This document shows positions 52,801 to 59,293 of a stretch of 64,000 bases of DNA, piece by piece; positions within the stretch are counted from its first letter, which is position 1, and every line of letters starts with the position of its first letter. Below the pieces are notes generated by a model. The model had not been told where the DNA came from. It saw nothing but the letters and a program-made list of their open reading frames with translations, and did no database searches. The translations under genes and the position numbers were made by a program. The DNA comes from Fulvivirga ulvae (GTDB lineage: Bacteria; Bacteroidota; Bacteroidia; Cytophagales; Cyclobacteriaceae), in assembly GCF_021389975.1 (NCBI RefSeq), contig NZ_CP089981.1, positions 1,320,501-1,384,500 on the forward strand, in the 5' to 3' direction.

Positions 52801-54103
52801 TACATTAATACCAGGTTTCATGCCACGAGCTTTCCTTTTTGGTATGGATAGCAGCTGGAACGAACCGGGTCTTCCTTTTATTCTTGGCTCACAGGACCCG
52901 GATATTCGATTTGAACTTCAAAAGGCGGGAGCTTTAACTACCAACAATGAATTGACTGCTCCTTTTACCCAAACTAAAACAGAGGATTACAACATCAGAG
53001 CTAACGTTGAGCCTTTGAGAGATTTGAAGGTACAGTTAGACGTGAGAAAAACAAAGAGTTCATCATATGAAGAAATATTCAGGAATGAAGCCCTTGATGG
53101 AGAAGAACCATTTTTCATGTCGCTGAACCCGAGTAGATCCGGCGCATATTCCGTCTCATTTATGACAATAAGAACAGCGTTTAGCCGGGATGATGACGAC
53201 AATAATTCTGAAATATTTCAGGATTTTGAAACCAACAGGTTTGATATTCTTAGCAGATTTAATGAAAAGACAGGCATAGTATATGACACCAATTCTCAGG
53301 ATGTAATTATCCCTGCCTTTATCGCAGCTTACACCGGTAAAAATGTAAATGATGTAAGCTTAAGCCCATTTCCGGCTACACCACTACCCAATTGGAGAGT
53401 CGACTACACCGGATTGAGTCGCGTTCCGGCACTTCAGAAGATTTTTCAATCGGTAGCAATTACTCACGGATATCAATCAAATTACACTGTCTCGAACTAT
53501 AGTAATTCGTTAGACTATACCGAAGGGCTGGAATTGGATCGCAATATAGAGCGCTATAACGATTCTGAATTTGGCAGTTTAAACAGTGAAGGCAGGCTTA
53601 TACCCATCTACATCATTAGTCAGGTAATGATAAGTGAACAATTTTCTCCGCTAATTGGTGTTAATGTCAGAACAAAAAGTAGGCTTACGGCAAAAGTGGA
53701 GTACAAAACAAAACGCGATGTGGCCTTAAATATCACAAATGCTCAGGTAACCGAAGTCAGGAGCAATGACATTGTTCTCGAAGTTGGATTTACAAAAGCT
53801 AACTTTAAGCTTCCGTTTAAATCGCAGGGACGGGTTGTTTCATTAAAGAATGACCTTACGTTCAGAATGAATTTTACTATTAGAGATACGGAAACCATTC
53901 AAAGAAAGATCAACGAAGTAAATACTATCACTAATGGTGGTCTCAATATTCAATTAAGACCTAACATCAGTTATGTATTGAATGAGAAGCTTAACCTGCA
54001 GTTTTATTTTGAGCGCAATATTAATGAACCCAAAATATCGAATTCTTACAGACGGGCAACAACCAGATTGGGAGTTCAGATACGCTTTAGTTTAGCTCAA
54101 TAA
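46880..54103 (+). CDS. sprA: SprA, outer-membrane translocon of the type IX secretion system
   Basis: 2407 residues, the usual size for SprA, beginning at a TTG. A hydrophobic signal segment lies at about 9-23. The whole protein is a giant beta-barrel: repeated SprA-type strand segments such as G-R-W-Q-R-I-N-N-P, F-D-N-N-N-S-F-D-F-E-N and T-G-A-Q-N-L-F-G-I-K, and a C-terminal barrel end F-S-L-A-Q. It exports proteins with T9SS C-terminal domains, such as the cargo at 31035-32177, and is required for gliding motility where present. Codon use and composition match the flanking genes. Other T9SS genes are elsewhere. Confidence 0.97.
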   Translation: MISKRFYKSLSAILCAYVICSGFTYEEDPKNKSFSLTGSTKKYLTKLQQQDTTKLDSAKNEQYEPSRKPTYQPKDRLGDPFSNVTSPSPLLLQDPASLQLDVEIDTGMNYTIYEKIGDLNYRPTSSMTFEEFKQYQERQQLKEYWKNRSAGLDGESAVSGRNLIPPIYVSPIFDRIFGGTYVEIIPRGFVTLDFGGRWQRINNPNIPIRQQRSGGFEFDQQISMNVVGKIGEKLQVTANFDNNNSFDFENNLKVEYTGYEEDILQKLEIGNVSLPLNNSLITGAQNLFGIKAQMQFGDLYVTSVASTQRGKSESITIDGGGVQGREFEIRASNYDENRHFFLGHFFRDNYEKWLSSIPFINSGVNVTRVEVYVVNRNNDTQTLRNVVGLMDLAEPNAANIYRDAVVSPTAGAVANYNGANTLYQQLLGLNNRNADDITSELEGLFGEQSNGLDFEKISSARKLAPNEYVINPRLGYITLFRKLQNDEALAVAYEYTYDGRSYKVGELSEDYSNLNEDQVVFLKLLRPRKINITDAQNNRVPTWDLMMKNIYNLNGTNIAEEGFQLRVIYRDDNTGIDNPQLQQGVTASTKPLIEILGLDRLNQNEDPSRDGNFDYVAGITIEPESGLIIFPFLQPFDDPLRNEFQPQEQSLVEKYVYEELYSKTKNDAELVSSKNKYVIVGRFQAGSTNEIVIPGFNIAEGSVRVYAGGSPLQEGVDYQVDYTFGKVNIINEGVLNSGKQLTISYEKADLFNFQSRTLLGTRLDYKVDDDITLGATLLHLNERPLISRISVGNEPTRNTKYGFDINVRKDSRFLTKMLDKLPLIQTKEPSSVTFNAEFAQLIPGTSNVVDGEGTSYIDDFENTATPFALGNPNSWKLAATPRTTDNRFNGRSSDLEYGYKRAKFAWYQVDNLFYRGDRRKPDGISDEDLKNHYVRQVAPQEIFPNLDPNVINIQPVFDIAFYPSERGQYNLNPAVAGSDGIFTNPSDIRANWGGMTNAIRSEVDFDKSNVEYIEFWLMDPFINSPYGSIDDGRGNNKPNTTGGDLYFNLGSISEDLIPDGKHAFENGLPADGFDVNNPTGAKESLPWGFITTQQYLTNAFDNSESSRSNQDVGFDGLANEEEKIYGPFQAFANFPDPTADDFNYFLGDELDAKDAGILERYKNFNGVENNSPVVTNNTGLYTPSATTIPDNEDLNNDNTLNELEEYYEYKIDLDPNQLETHEYVVDKVSQQINGDEVTWYLFRIPIRQPDATFGGISGFKSIKYLRTYLTNFSEPVVLRMVNFRFVASRWRRYDNSLADPKFNQVNEAEDFTNLTVSVVNIEENGAGSETLSPYVLPPGFDRDRDNTSSVERRLNEQSLQVCVEDLEDGNARAVYKQVALDLINYGRIKMFLHADSQDAEDDEVTAFLRLGSDVDSNYYEIEVPLKITPQGAMLAEDIWPAVNEIDIDIEALYALKSERDRENISKRELFPLSGAKEVGNNRIRLRGNPDMSAVTWLTIGVRNPRSDGAAKSVCIWANELRVTDFDRTKGWAANATLNTKLADFANITATARHTTFGFGGIQSKIAERTREETTSYDVSANVTLDKLLPEQLGLKIPMYVSYEKTTIKPKFDPANPDITLDATLQSLETEEERREYEDKVTDETTRRSINFTNVRKVKVKPDAKKHIYDVENLSFTYAYSEMIRTNFNLQQQLQENHNAAVAYNYSPQVLPWEPFKDIKFLKSPFLKLIKDFNFTPVPTNISVRGELRREFRKTVYRNNPDVYNSDLVNMEKYFTFNRTYNLQWDITKSLSLDYNARANAIIDEPDSDPRGGNSLSTNEYITADQYRDSVMTNLKNLGRMKNFDQTVSANYRLPLDKLPITDWTSAEYRYQAGYSWAAGPINRPDSLDFGNTIQNSRDNTVSGKIDLVKLYNKINFLKEINSPSRSTRRSSLRQTTPQDTTQQASKAENKGVKGFFRFLMSVRSINATYTLREGTLIPGFMPRAFLFGMDSSWNEPGLPFILGSQDPDIRFELQKAGALTTNNELTAPFTQTKTEDYNIRANVEPLRDLKVQLDVRKTKSSSYEEIFRNEALDGEEPFFMSLNPSRSGAYSVSFMTIRTAFSRDDDDNNSEIFQDFETNRFDILSRFNEKTGIVYDTNSQDVIIPAFIAAYTGKNVNDVSLSPFPATPLPNWRVDYTGLSRVPALQKIFQSVAITHGYQSNYTVSNYSNSLDYTEGLELDRNIERYNDSEFGSLNSEGRLIPIYIISQVMISEQFSPLIGVNVRTKSRLTAKVEYKTKRDVALNITNAQVTEVRSNDIVLEVGFTKANFKLPFKSQGRVVSLKNDLTFRMNFTIRDTETIQRKINEVNTITNGGLNIQLRPNISYVLNEKLNLQFYFERNINEPKISNSYRRATTRLGVQIRFSLAQ

Positions 54104-54159
54104 AATTTCTGCATTTGGAAAAAGAATGTATTTTTGAGCCAAAATTTAATAAAAAAGAT

Positions 54160-54540
54160 ATGAACATTCCGAACGAACTAAAGTACACAAAGGATCACGA
54201 ATGGGTAAAAATTGATGGCGATATAGCCACTGTAGGTATTACCGATTTTGCACAGGGAGAACTTGGCGATATAGTGTATGTTGAGATTGAAACCGAAGGA
54301 GAAGATGTAGAAAGAGGAGAAGTTTTTGGTACTGTTGAAGCTGTAAAAACTGTATCCGATCTATTTATGCCACTCAGCGGCACCGTAGAAGAGGTAAATT
54401 CCGAACTGGAATCAGCGCCGGAAGTGGTAAACGAAGATCCCTATGAAAAAGGATGGATGATCAAAATCAAGATGTCAGATCAATCAGAGATTGATGATTT
54501 ATTAAGTGCAGATGCCTACAAAGAAGTTATAGGCGGTTAA
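54160..54540 (+). CDS. gcvH: Glycine cleavage system H protein
   Basis: 126 residues from the ATG at 54160, full length for GcvH. Fifteen more codons are open upstream but are not needed. The lipoylated lysine is Lys63 in G-T-V-E-A-V-K-T-V-S. The N-terminal Y-T-K-D-H-E-W and the G-I-T-D-F-A-Q-x-E-L-G-D segments are typical. It shuttles the aminomethyl group in the glycine cleavage complex. Together with kbl and tdh the cell can take threonine through glycine to one-carbon units. It lies 56 bp after sprA and 5 bp before the VanZ-like gene. Confidence 0.96.
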   Translation: MNIPNELKYTKDHEWVKIDGDIATVGITDFAQGELGDIVYVEIETEGEDVERGEVFGTVEAVKTVSDLFMPLSGTVEEVNSELESAPEVVNEDPYEKGWMIKIKMSDQSEIDDLLSADAYKEVIGG

Positions 54541-54545
54541 ATTTA

Positions 54546-54911
54546 ATGAATAAATACCTGATAGGATCGATACTTTGGGCGATCTTAATTCTGATCCTTA
54601 CCCTAACCCCAGGCAAATCTGTTCCGGACCTATCTATTTTTTCATATGATAAATTAGGTCATGGATTTGTTTTTTTTGTTCTCGCATTTTTGCTGATTAG
54701 CGGACTGTATGAGAACCTGAAGGATTCGATAAAAAGAAAAAATGCGATCTATATCGGAATGCTTGTAGCGGCAACTTATGGTTTTTTGATCGAAGCGGCA
54801 CAGAGTATTATACCTGACAGGTCCATGGAGGCATATGATGCGGTGGCCAATATCGCCGGATCTTTTTTAGGATTATTGCTGTTTAATATACGTAATAAGT
54901 TAAAAGCTTGA
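54546..54911 (+). CDS. VanZ-like family membrane protein
   Basis: 121 residues with four hydrophobic segments: the N-terminal helix with L-T-L-T-P-G-K-S-V-P-D, then F-S-Y-D-K-L-G-H-G (the D-K-x-x-H motif), a third helix ending E-A-A-Q, and R-S-x-E-x-x-D-A-x-A-N-x-x-G, the VanZ signature. The function is not established in this family outside teicoplanin resistance, so no resistance should be inferred. It is often found beside gcvH and sprA in Cytophagales and is here cotranscribed with gcvH. Confidence 0.87.
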   Translation: MNKYLIGSILWAILILILTLTPGKSVPDLSIFSYDKLGHGFVFFVLAFLLISGLYENLKDSIKRKNAIYIGMLVAATYGFLIEAAQSIIPDRSMEAYDAVANIAGSFLGLLLFNIRNKLKA

Positions 54912-54912
54912 T

Positions 54913-54941
54913 TGAAAATTAATTAAGTTTTGTATATTTGA
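54913..54941 (+). promoter_or_regulatory. Bacteroidota-type promoter of the first tonB
   Basis: TTG at 54913-54915, 18 bp, then TATATTTG at 54934-54941, a perfect fit to the consensus. The transcription start would be about 35 bp before the ATG at 54984. Confidence 0.7.
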
Positions 54942-54983
54942 AAACACGACTCATTTTGATTTTAAATAAAGAGTACATTAATA

Positions 54984-55658
54984 ATGGAAGCTAAAAAGAC
55001 AGAAAAAGCTAACCTAAGCAGGAAAACTGGTCTTTTCTTCAATATTGGTTTGCTAGTCACCATGTGTCTGGTGGTGCTGGCCTTCGAATGGAAGAACTAT
55101 GATGATGGTGACCTAGTTGACCTTGGACAGGTTCAAGATGATTTTGAGGACTTGCTGGAAATACCACCAACAGAACAGCCACCTCCACCTCCACCAAAGA
55201 TTCAGCAGCCTGAAATTATAGAGGTTCCTGATGAAGAAGAAATTGAAGAAGAGATTGAGGTAGACCTTGATGTGGAAATTACAGAAGAAGAAGTAATCGA
55301 GGACATAGTAATTGAAGAAGCTCCGGAAGAAGAGGTTGCCGAAGAAGTTTTCATGATTGTGGAAGACCCTGCAACACCTCCTGGAGGCTATGAAGCATTT
55401 TATAAATATGTAGCCGATAAATTAAAATATCCTGCACAAGCCAGACGTATGGGTATTGAAGGTAAGGTATATGTTCAGTTCGTTGTGGATAAAGATGGTT
55501 CCCTTACCGAAGTACAAGCTGTAAAGGGCATTGGGGCCGGTTGTGATGAAGAAGCTGTAAGAGTAATTAAAGGCGCTCCGAAGTGGAGTCCTCCGAAGCA
55601 AAGAGGTAAACCGGTAAAACAAAGAATTATATTACCGATTACTTTTAAACTAGGATAA
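54984..55658 (+). CDS. Energy transducer TonB, first tandem copy
   Basis: 224 residues. A cytoplasmic tail of 14 residues is followed by one transmembrane helix (about 15-35), a proline stretch P-P-P-P-P-P near 67-71 and an acidic linker of about 50 residues in which half are Glu or Asp. The C-terminal TonB domain begins near Y-P-A-Q-A-R-R-M-G-I-E-G (149) and ends with I-L-P-I-T-F-K-L-G. It transmits proton-motive force from ExbB/ExbD to outer-membrane receptors; ExbB/ExbD genes are not here. The acidic linker replaces the Lys/Pro-rich spacer of enteric TonB. A terminator follows. Confidence 0.93.
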   Translation: MEAKKTEKANLSRKTGLFFNIGLLVTMCLVVLAFEWKNYDDGDLVDLGQVQDDFEDLLEIPPTEQPPPPPPKIQQPEIIEVPDEEEIEEEIEVDLDVEITEEEVIEDIVIEEAPEEEVAEEVFMIVEDPATPPGGYEAFYKYVADKLKYPAQARRMGIEGKVYVQFVVDKDGSLTEVQAVKGIGAGCDEEAVRVIKGAPKWSPPKQRGKPVKQRIILPITFKLG

Positions 55659-55662
55659 TAAA

Positions 55663-55694
55663 AAGCCCGGCTCTAAAAAGTCGGGTTTCTTTTT
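55663..55694 (+). terminator. Rho-independent terminator between the two tonB genes
   Basis: Stem AAGCCCG (55663-55669) with CGGGTTT (55682-55688), with one G-T pair, followed by CTTTTT (55689-55694). It separates the first tonB transcript from the second. Confidence 0.8.
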
Positions 55695-55703
55695 GTTATA
55701 TAT

Positions 55704-55739
55704 AACTAATTTCTTAGTTTTATAACTAATTAATTAGTT
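55704..55739. promoter_or_regulatory. Four-half-site operator-like array upstream of the second tonB
   Basis: Four 6-bp half-sites alternate orientation at exactly 10-bp steps: AACTAA 55704-55709, TTAGTT 55714-55719, AACTAA 55724-55729, TTAGTT 55734-55739. The second pair lies within an 18-bp perfect palindrome, TAACTAATTAATTAGTTA, at 55723-55740. Such spacing suits two or more dimers bound on one helical face. The array ends 6 bp before the proposed ATT start. Confidence 0.6.
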
Positions 55740-55745
55740 ACTACG

Positions 55746-56420
55746 ATTGAACCTAAAAAGTATAAACATGCTGATGTTCATAAGTTGTCAGGCTTAAGCT
55801 TTAGCATTGGCCTGTTTATGGCTATAGGGACAGTTTTGATAGCCTTTGAATGGAAAAGTTACAATGCCACTCCACTGGTAGATCTCGGACATATGCAAGA
55901 CGACTTCGAAGACCTTCTGGACATTCCTCCTACAGAGCAACCCCCTCCACCACCTCCACGAATCAAGCTACCGGAAATTATCGAAATCCCAAACGAAGAG
56001 GAAATAATACAAGAGATAGAGGTAGATCTTGACATAGAAATTACAGAAGAGGAGATTATAGAGGAGTTCTTGTTCGAAGAGGCTCCTGAAGAAGAGTTCC
56101 CTGATCAAATTTTTCAAATTGTTGAAGAGCCTGCTACCCCTAAAGGTGGTTTTGAAGCATTTTATAAATATGTAAGTCAGTCAATGAGATACCCGGCCCA
56201 GGCAAGAAGAATGGGAATAGAAGGGCGCGTATTTGTCCAGTTTGTAGTGACACCCGACGGCAGCATATCAGATGTACAGATAGCAAGGGGAATCGGAGTC
56301 GGTTGTGATGAAGAAGCTAAGCGTATTATCGAAAATGCTCCTCTCTGGAATCCTCCAAGACAACGCGGCGTACCTGTTAGCCAGAGAATTATGATTCAAA
56401 TAGTATTCGGACTTAACTAA
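55746..56420 (+). CDS. Energy transducer TonB, second tandem copy, with a probable ATT start
   Basis: 224 residues from the ATT at 55746, exactly the length of the first copy. The two align without gaps from the first codon: M-E-A-K-K in copy one, I-E-P-K-K here. An in-frame TAA lies at 55731. No ATG, GTG or TTG occurs before a TTG at 55785, which would cut 13 N-terminal residues but keep the membrane helix. Membrane helix, proline stretch, acidic linker and C-terminal TonB domain (F-E-A-F-Y-K-Y-V, Y-P-A-Q-A-R-R-M-G) match copy one. A rare start, a leaderless arrangement or a sequencing error at the start are all possible. Confidence 0.85.
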   Translation: MEPKKYKHADVHKLSGLSFSIGLFMAIGTVLIAFEWKSYNATPLVDLGHMQDDFEDLLDIPPTEQPPPPPPRIKLPEIIEIPNEEEIIQEIEVDLDIEITEEEIIEEFLFEEAPEEEFPDQIFQIVEEPATPKGGFEAFYKYVSQSMRYPAQARRMGIEGRVFVQFVVTPDGSISDVQIARGIGVGCDEEAKRIIENAPLWNPPRQRGVPVSQRIMIQIVFGLN

Positions 56421-56427
56421 ATCTACA

Positions 56428-57603
56428 TTATAAAACAAACCCTGCACCCAGCCCCAATAATATAATAATCGGAGCAGGGATCCTGGTGAACACAAGCACC
56501 GCAAGCGTCCCTGCGGTTATTAGTATATTCTGAACATTAGGCTCTAAAGGCAGAAACATCAGTACAGCAGCTGCTATAACCATTCCCGAGCTGGCGGCAT
56601 TAATACCTTCCAACGAAGCCTTAACTATTCGGTACTTCTTTAAACCTTCCCAAAATCTGATCACAAAAAATATTAAAAAGGTGCCTGGAAGAAAAATACC
56701 TATTGAAGCTACTAAAGCCCCAAGTACCTGGCCTCCTATGCCAAATCCCCGCATAGATAGTGCCCCGATATAAGCACAGAATGAGAACACCGGGCCTGGG
56801 ACTGATTGTACCAGCGCATAGCCTGTTAAAAACTCTTCAGAAGTCAAATAGCGCTTAAACTCAACAAATTCTGTATACAGAAGTGGTATTAGTACCTGAC
56901 CTCCTCCGAAGATAAGACTTCCACTTCGATAAAAATTCTCCAATAGCCTTACGGGAAGATACCTTGTGAGTCCACCCAATGTAGCTATGAATACAAAAAA
57001 TCCAGCCCACAAGATAAAATTTGCCCATTGTATTTTTATCCGATCTTTCTCTTCTATCGGTTGTGCTTTATATTTAAATGCAGTAAAAGCGCCACCGGCC
57101 AATATCAAAACTGGAAAAACAAAAGGTGACTTAAAAAGAAATGAACCGATAGCAGAAAGGATCAGAATCACAACCGCTGTTTTTGTTTTAATGACTTTCT
57201 GACTTATTCTTAAACCTGCATAACTCACAAAGCCAACAGCCATAGGCTGAATGAATTTAGTAAACTCAATGGACATATTGCGGGATTGCAAATGGCTCAT
57301 AGTAATTCCTGCAATAGTCATCAACGTGACTGCAGGTATCATCCAAACCAACAAAGTAAGGTAAGCCAGATTGGGTCCACCTATCCTAAAACCTATAGCC
57401 GTGACGGTTTGCGTTGAAGTGGGCCCAGGAAGTATCTGACACAGGGCATTAAGCTCTATAAGATCCTCTTCGGACAAATATCGCCTCTTGGTAACCATAA
57501 GGTCAAACATAAGGGCAATATGGGCTTGAGGGCCGCCAAAAGCGCTTAATGCCAGTATCAATACGTCTTTCAGGAAGATGTAATATCGTACCCTTTTAAT
57601 CAA
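56428..57603 (-). CDS. Chromate transporter, CHR family (two-domain)
   Basis: 391 residues. Two homologous CHR halves are visible: F-G-G-P-Q-A-H and L-P-G-P-T-S-T-Q in the first, F-G-G-G-Q-V-L-I-P and V-P-G-P-V-F-S-F in the second, with about ten to twelve hydrophobic segments. The family exports chromate by ion antiport, but many CHR proteins have untested substrates. It lies 7 bp downstream of the oxygenase gene on the minus strand, so the two are probably cotranscribed. Its 3' end lies 7 bp from the convergent second tonB. Confidence 0.9.
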   Translation of the reverse strand: MIKRVRYYIFLKDVLILALSAFGGPQAHIALMFDLMVTKRRYLSEEDLIELNALCQILPGPTSTQTVTAIGFRIGGPNLAYLTLLVWMIPAVTLMTIAGITMSHLQSRNMSIEFTKFIQPMAVGFVSYAGLRISQKVIKTKTAVVILILSAIGSFLFKSPFVFPVLILAGGAFTAFKYKAQPIEEKDRIKIQWANFILWAGFFVFIATLGGLTRYLPVRLLENFYRSGSLIFGGGQVLIPLLYTEFVEFKRYLTSEEFLTGYALVQSVPGPVFSFCAYIGALSMRGFGIGGQVLGALVASIGIFLPGTFLIFFVIRFWEGLKKYRIVKASLEGINAASSGMVIAAAVLMFLPLEPNVQNILITAGTLAVLVFTRIPAPIIILLGLGAGFVL

Positions 57604-57610
57604 AGTCAGG

Positions 57611-58582
57611 CTATTTCTTAAGACCGATCTCCGCTAATCTTTGATCTAGGAACTGTCCTGCAGTAATATCTTCAAACTGTTTGGGGTGCTCTGAATCAAT
57701 ACAATTCTCCAGGCACGTCAAATCCATTTCAGACCTTGGGTGCATAAAGAACGGAATCGAATATCTCGATGTTCTCATTTGATCCTTAGGAGGATTAACA
57801 ACTCTGTGTATTGTTGATTTAAGCTTTTTGTTGGTAAGACGCTCCAACATGTCTCCAACATTCACTACTAATTGTTCGGGAAGCGCTGTAATAGGAATCC
57901 ACTTGCCATCTCTTCGCAATACCTGAAGTCCATCAGCACTTGCCCCCATAAGCAGAGTAATTAAATTAATATCACCGTGTTCAGCTGCTCTCACAGCATC
58001 GTCGGGAACAGCTTCAGGATTCTCAATAGGAAAATAATGAATAGGTCGTAAGATGCTATTTCCATTTTTCACCCTACCATCAAAATAGTTCTCATCAAGG
58101 CCAAGGTATAAAGCAATTGCCTTTAACATTTCAATACCTGTTTTTTCAAGTCGTCTGTACACTTCAAGCCCTACAGTCTTCAACTCCGGTACTTCATCTA
58201 CCCACACGTTGTCAGGGTATTCTTCCTTGATAGGATCATTGTCAGTCACTTCTTGTCCTATGTGGTAAAATTCTTTTAAGTCACCAGTCTTTCTTCCTTT
58301 AGCATGCTCTTTTCCTTTGCCAATATAACCTCGCTGGCCTGCGAGGCCTTCTATTTCATACTTTTGCTTAACATCATCAGGCAAGGAGAAAAACTTTTGG
58401 ATTGCTGCATATAACTTCTTTGAAAGTTCTTCGGTCAGGTAATGGTTCTTAATCGCAACAAAACCAATATTATTATAAGCCTCTCCTAAGTCATTTACGA
58501 ATTTACTCCTGCGGGCCTCATCATCACTATTAAAATCTGCAAGGTCAAGTGATGGTACTTCATCATATAATATATCACTCAT
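57611..58582 (-). CDS. 2-oxoglutarate/Fe(II)-dependent oxygenase, isopenicillin N synthase-like
   Basis: 323 residues. The iron triad His202-x-Asp204 and His259 is complete, and Arg273-x-Ser275 is the 2-oxoglutarate carboxylate-binding pair. The N-terminal DIOX_N-type region (about 8-110) is also present. Substrate unknown: the group includes amino-acid hydroxylases and desaturases, and the name isopenicillin N synthase should not be taken literally. It is first in a two-gene unit with the chromate transporter. The 73-bp region upstream is AT-rich without a clear consensus promoter. Confidence 0.88.
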   Translation of the reverse strand: MSDILYDEVPSLDLADFNSDDEARRSKFVNDLGEAYNNIGFVAIKNHYLTEELSKKLYAAIQKFFSLPDDVKQKYEIEGLAGQRGYIGKGKEHAKGRKTGDLKEFYHIGQEVTDNDPIKEEYPDNVWVDEVPELKTVGLEVYRRLEKTGIEMLKAIALYLGLDENYFDGRVKNGNSILRPIHYFPIENPEAVPDDAVRAAEHGDINLITLLMGASADGLQVLRRDGKWIPITALPEQLVVNVGDMLERLTNKKLKSTIHRVVNPPKDQMRTSRYSIPFFMHPRSEMDLTCLENCIDSEHPKQFEDITAGQFLDQRLAEIGLKK

Positions 58583-58655
58583 AAATTAGCTTTTTAATTA
58601 CTAATGCTAAATTAAATGAATTAATTTAAATAAAGCTACACTGAGTGGTTATACA

Positions 58656-59285
58656 CTACTTCTTTAGCAGGATAAATTCATGCCTGTTTATCCTTCTGAC
58701 CATTTCTACAATTTTTTCCAGGTTAGGAACATCAAAAATGAGTATCATTGGAATATCAGCATGATTACGGCTTGCTTTAAAAACAGTGTTCACCGTGAAC
58801 AAAACAGGTCTTGTAAGATCCAGGTCAAGCAATAGCTCTTCTTCCCGAATTGTATCTCTGTATACCGGAGCACTGGGCACGCATCCGTAAATATTAATAT
58901 TTAAAATATCAGCCAGGTAGCTGACCAATGTTCCGGTTACTATATTACTTATTTCTAATAGCAGAGACTCCCGCATGCTTTTGGTTACATTCTCAGTATT
59001 GAGGCAGGCCCTTTCAAACATCTGTATCTGCCGTTTTGAAAATATAATGAGGCTGTGGGCATATATATCTCCTTTTATTTCAGACTGAATAATTATCTCT
59101 ACCTCACGATCATCAAACAGCTCTTTTAGTGCTGTCTCTTTGTCAACTGCATATAGACTGGGCACATTAATAATAACTTCCTCTTTTGATAGCTTGGCAA
59201 ACGAATCTCCCGCCTTTGCCAATATAATATTCATTAGCTCGCGGAGTATATCCTTTTCCAAATCTGTCATAGTATCTGTGGGCAT
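58656..59285 (-). CDS. CheC-like chemotaxis phosphatase
   Basis: 209 residues. Two copies of the CheC active-site pattern are recognisable: E-L-M-N near residue 15 with a Pro about 22 residues on, and E-I-S-N near residue 110 with a Pro about 21 residues on. These E...N pairs dephosphorylate CheY-P in CheC/CheX/FliY proteins. Last gene of the chemotaxis operon, 8 bp after cheA. No CheD, CheR or CheB gene is seen, so this is the only visible signal-termination or adaptation component. Confidence 0.85.
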   Translation of the reverse strand: MPTDTMTDLEKDILRELMNIILAKAGDSFAKLSKEEVIINVPSLYAVDKETALKELFDDREVEIIIQSEIKGDIYAHSLIIFSKRQIQMFERACLNTENVTKSMRESLLLEISNIVTGTLVSYLADILNINIYGCVPSAPVYRDTIREEELLLDLDLTRPVLFTVNTVFKASRNHADIPMILIFDVPNLEKIVEMVRRINRHEFILLKK

Positions 59286-59293
59286 GAGTGGCG

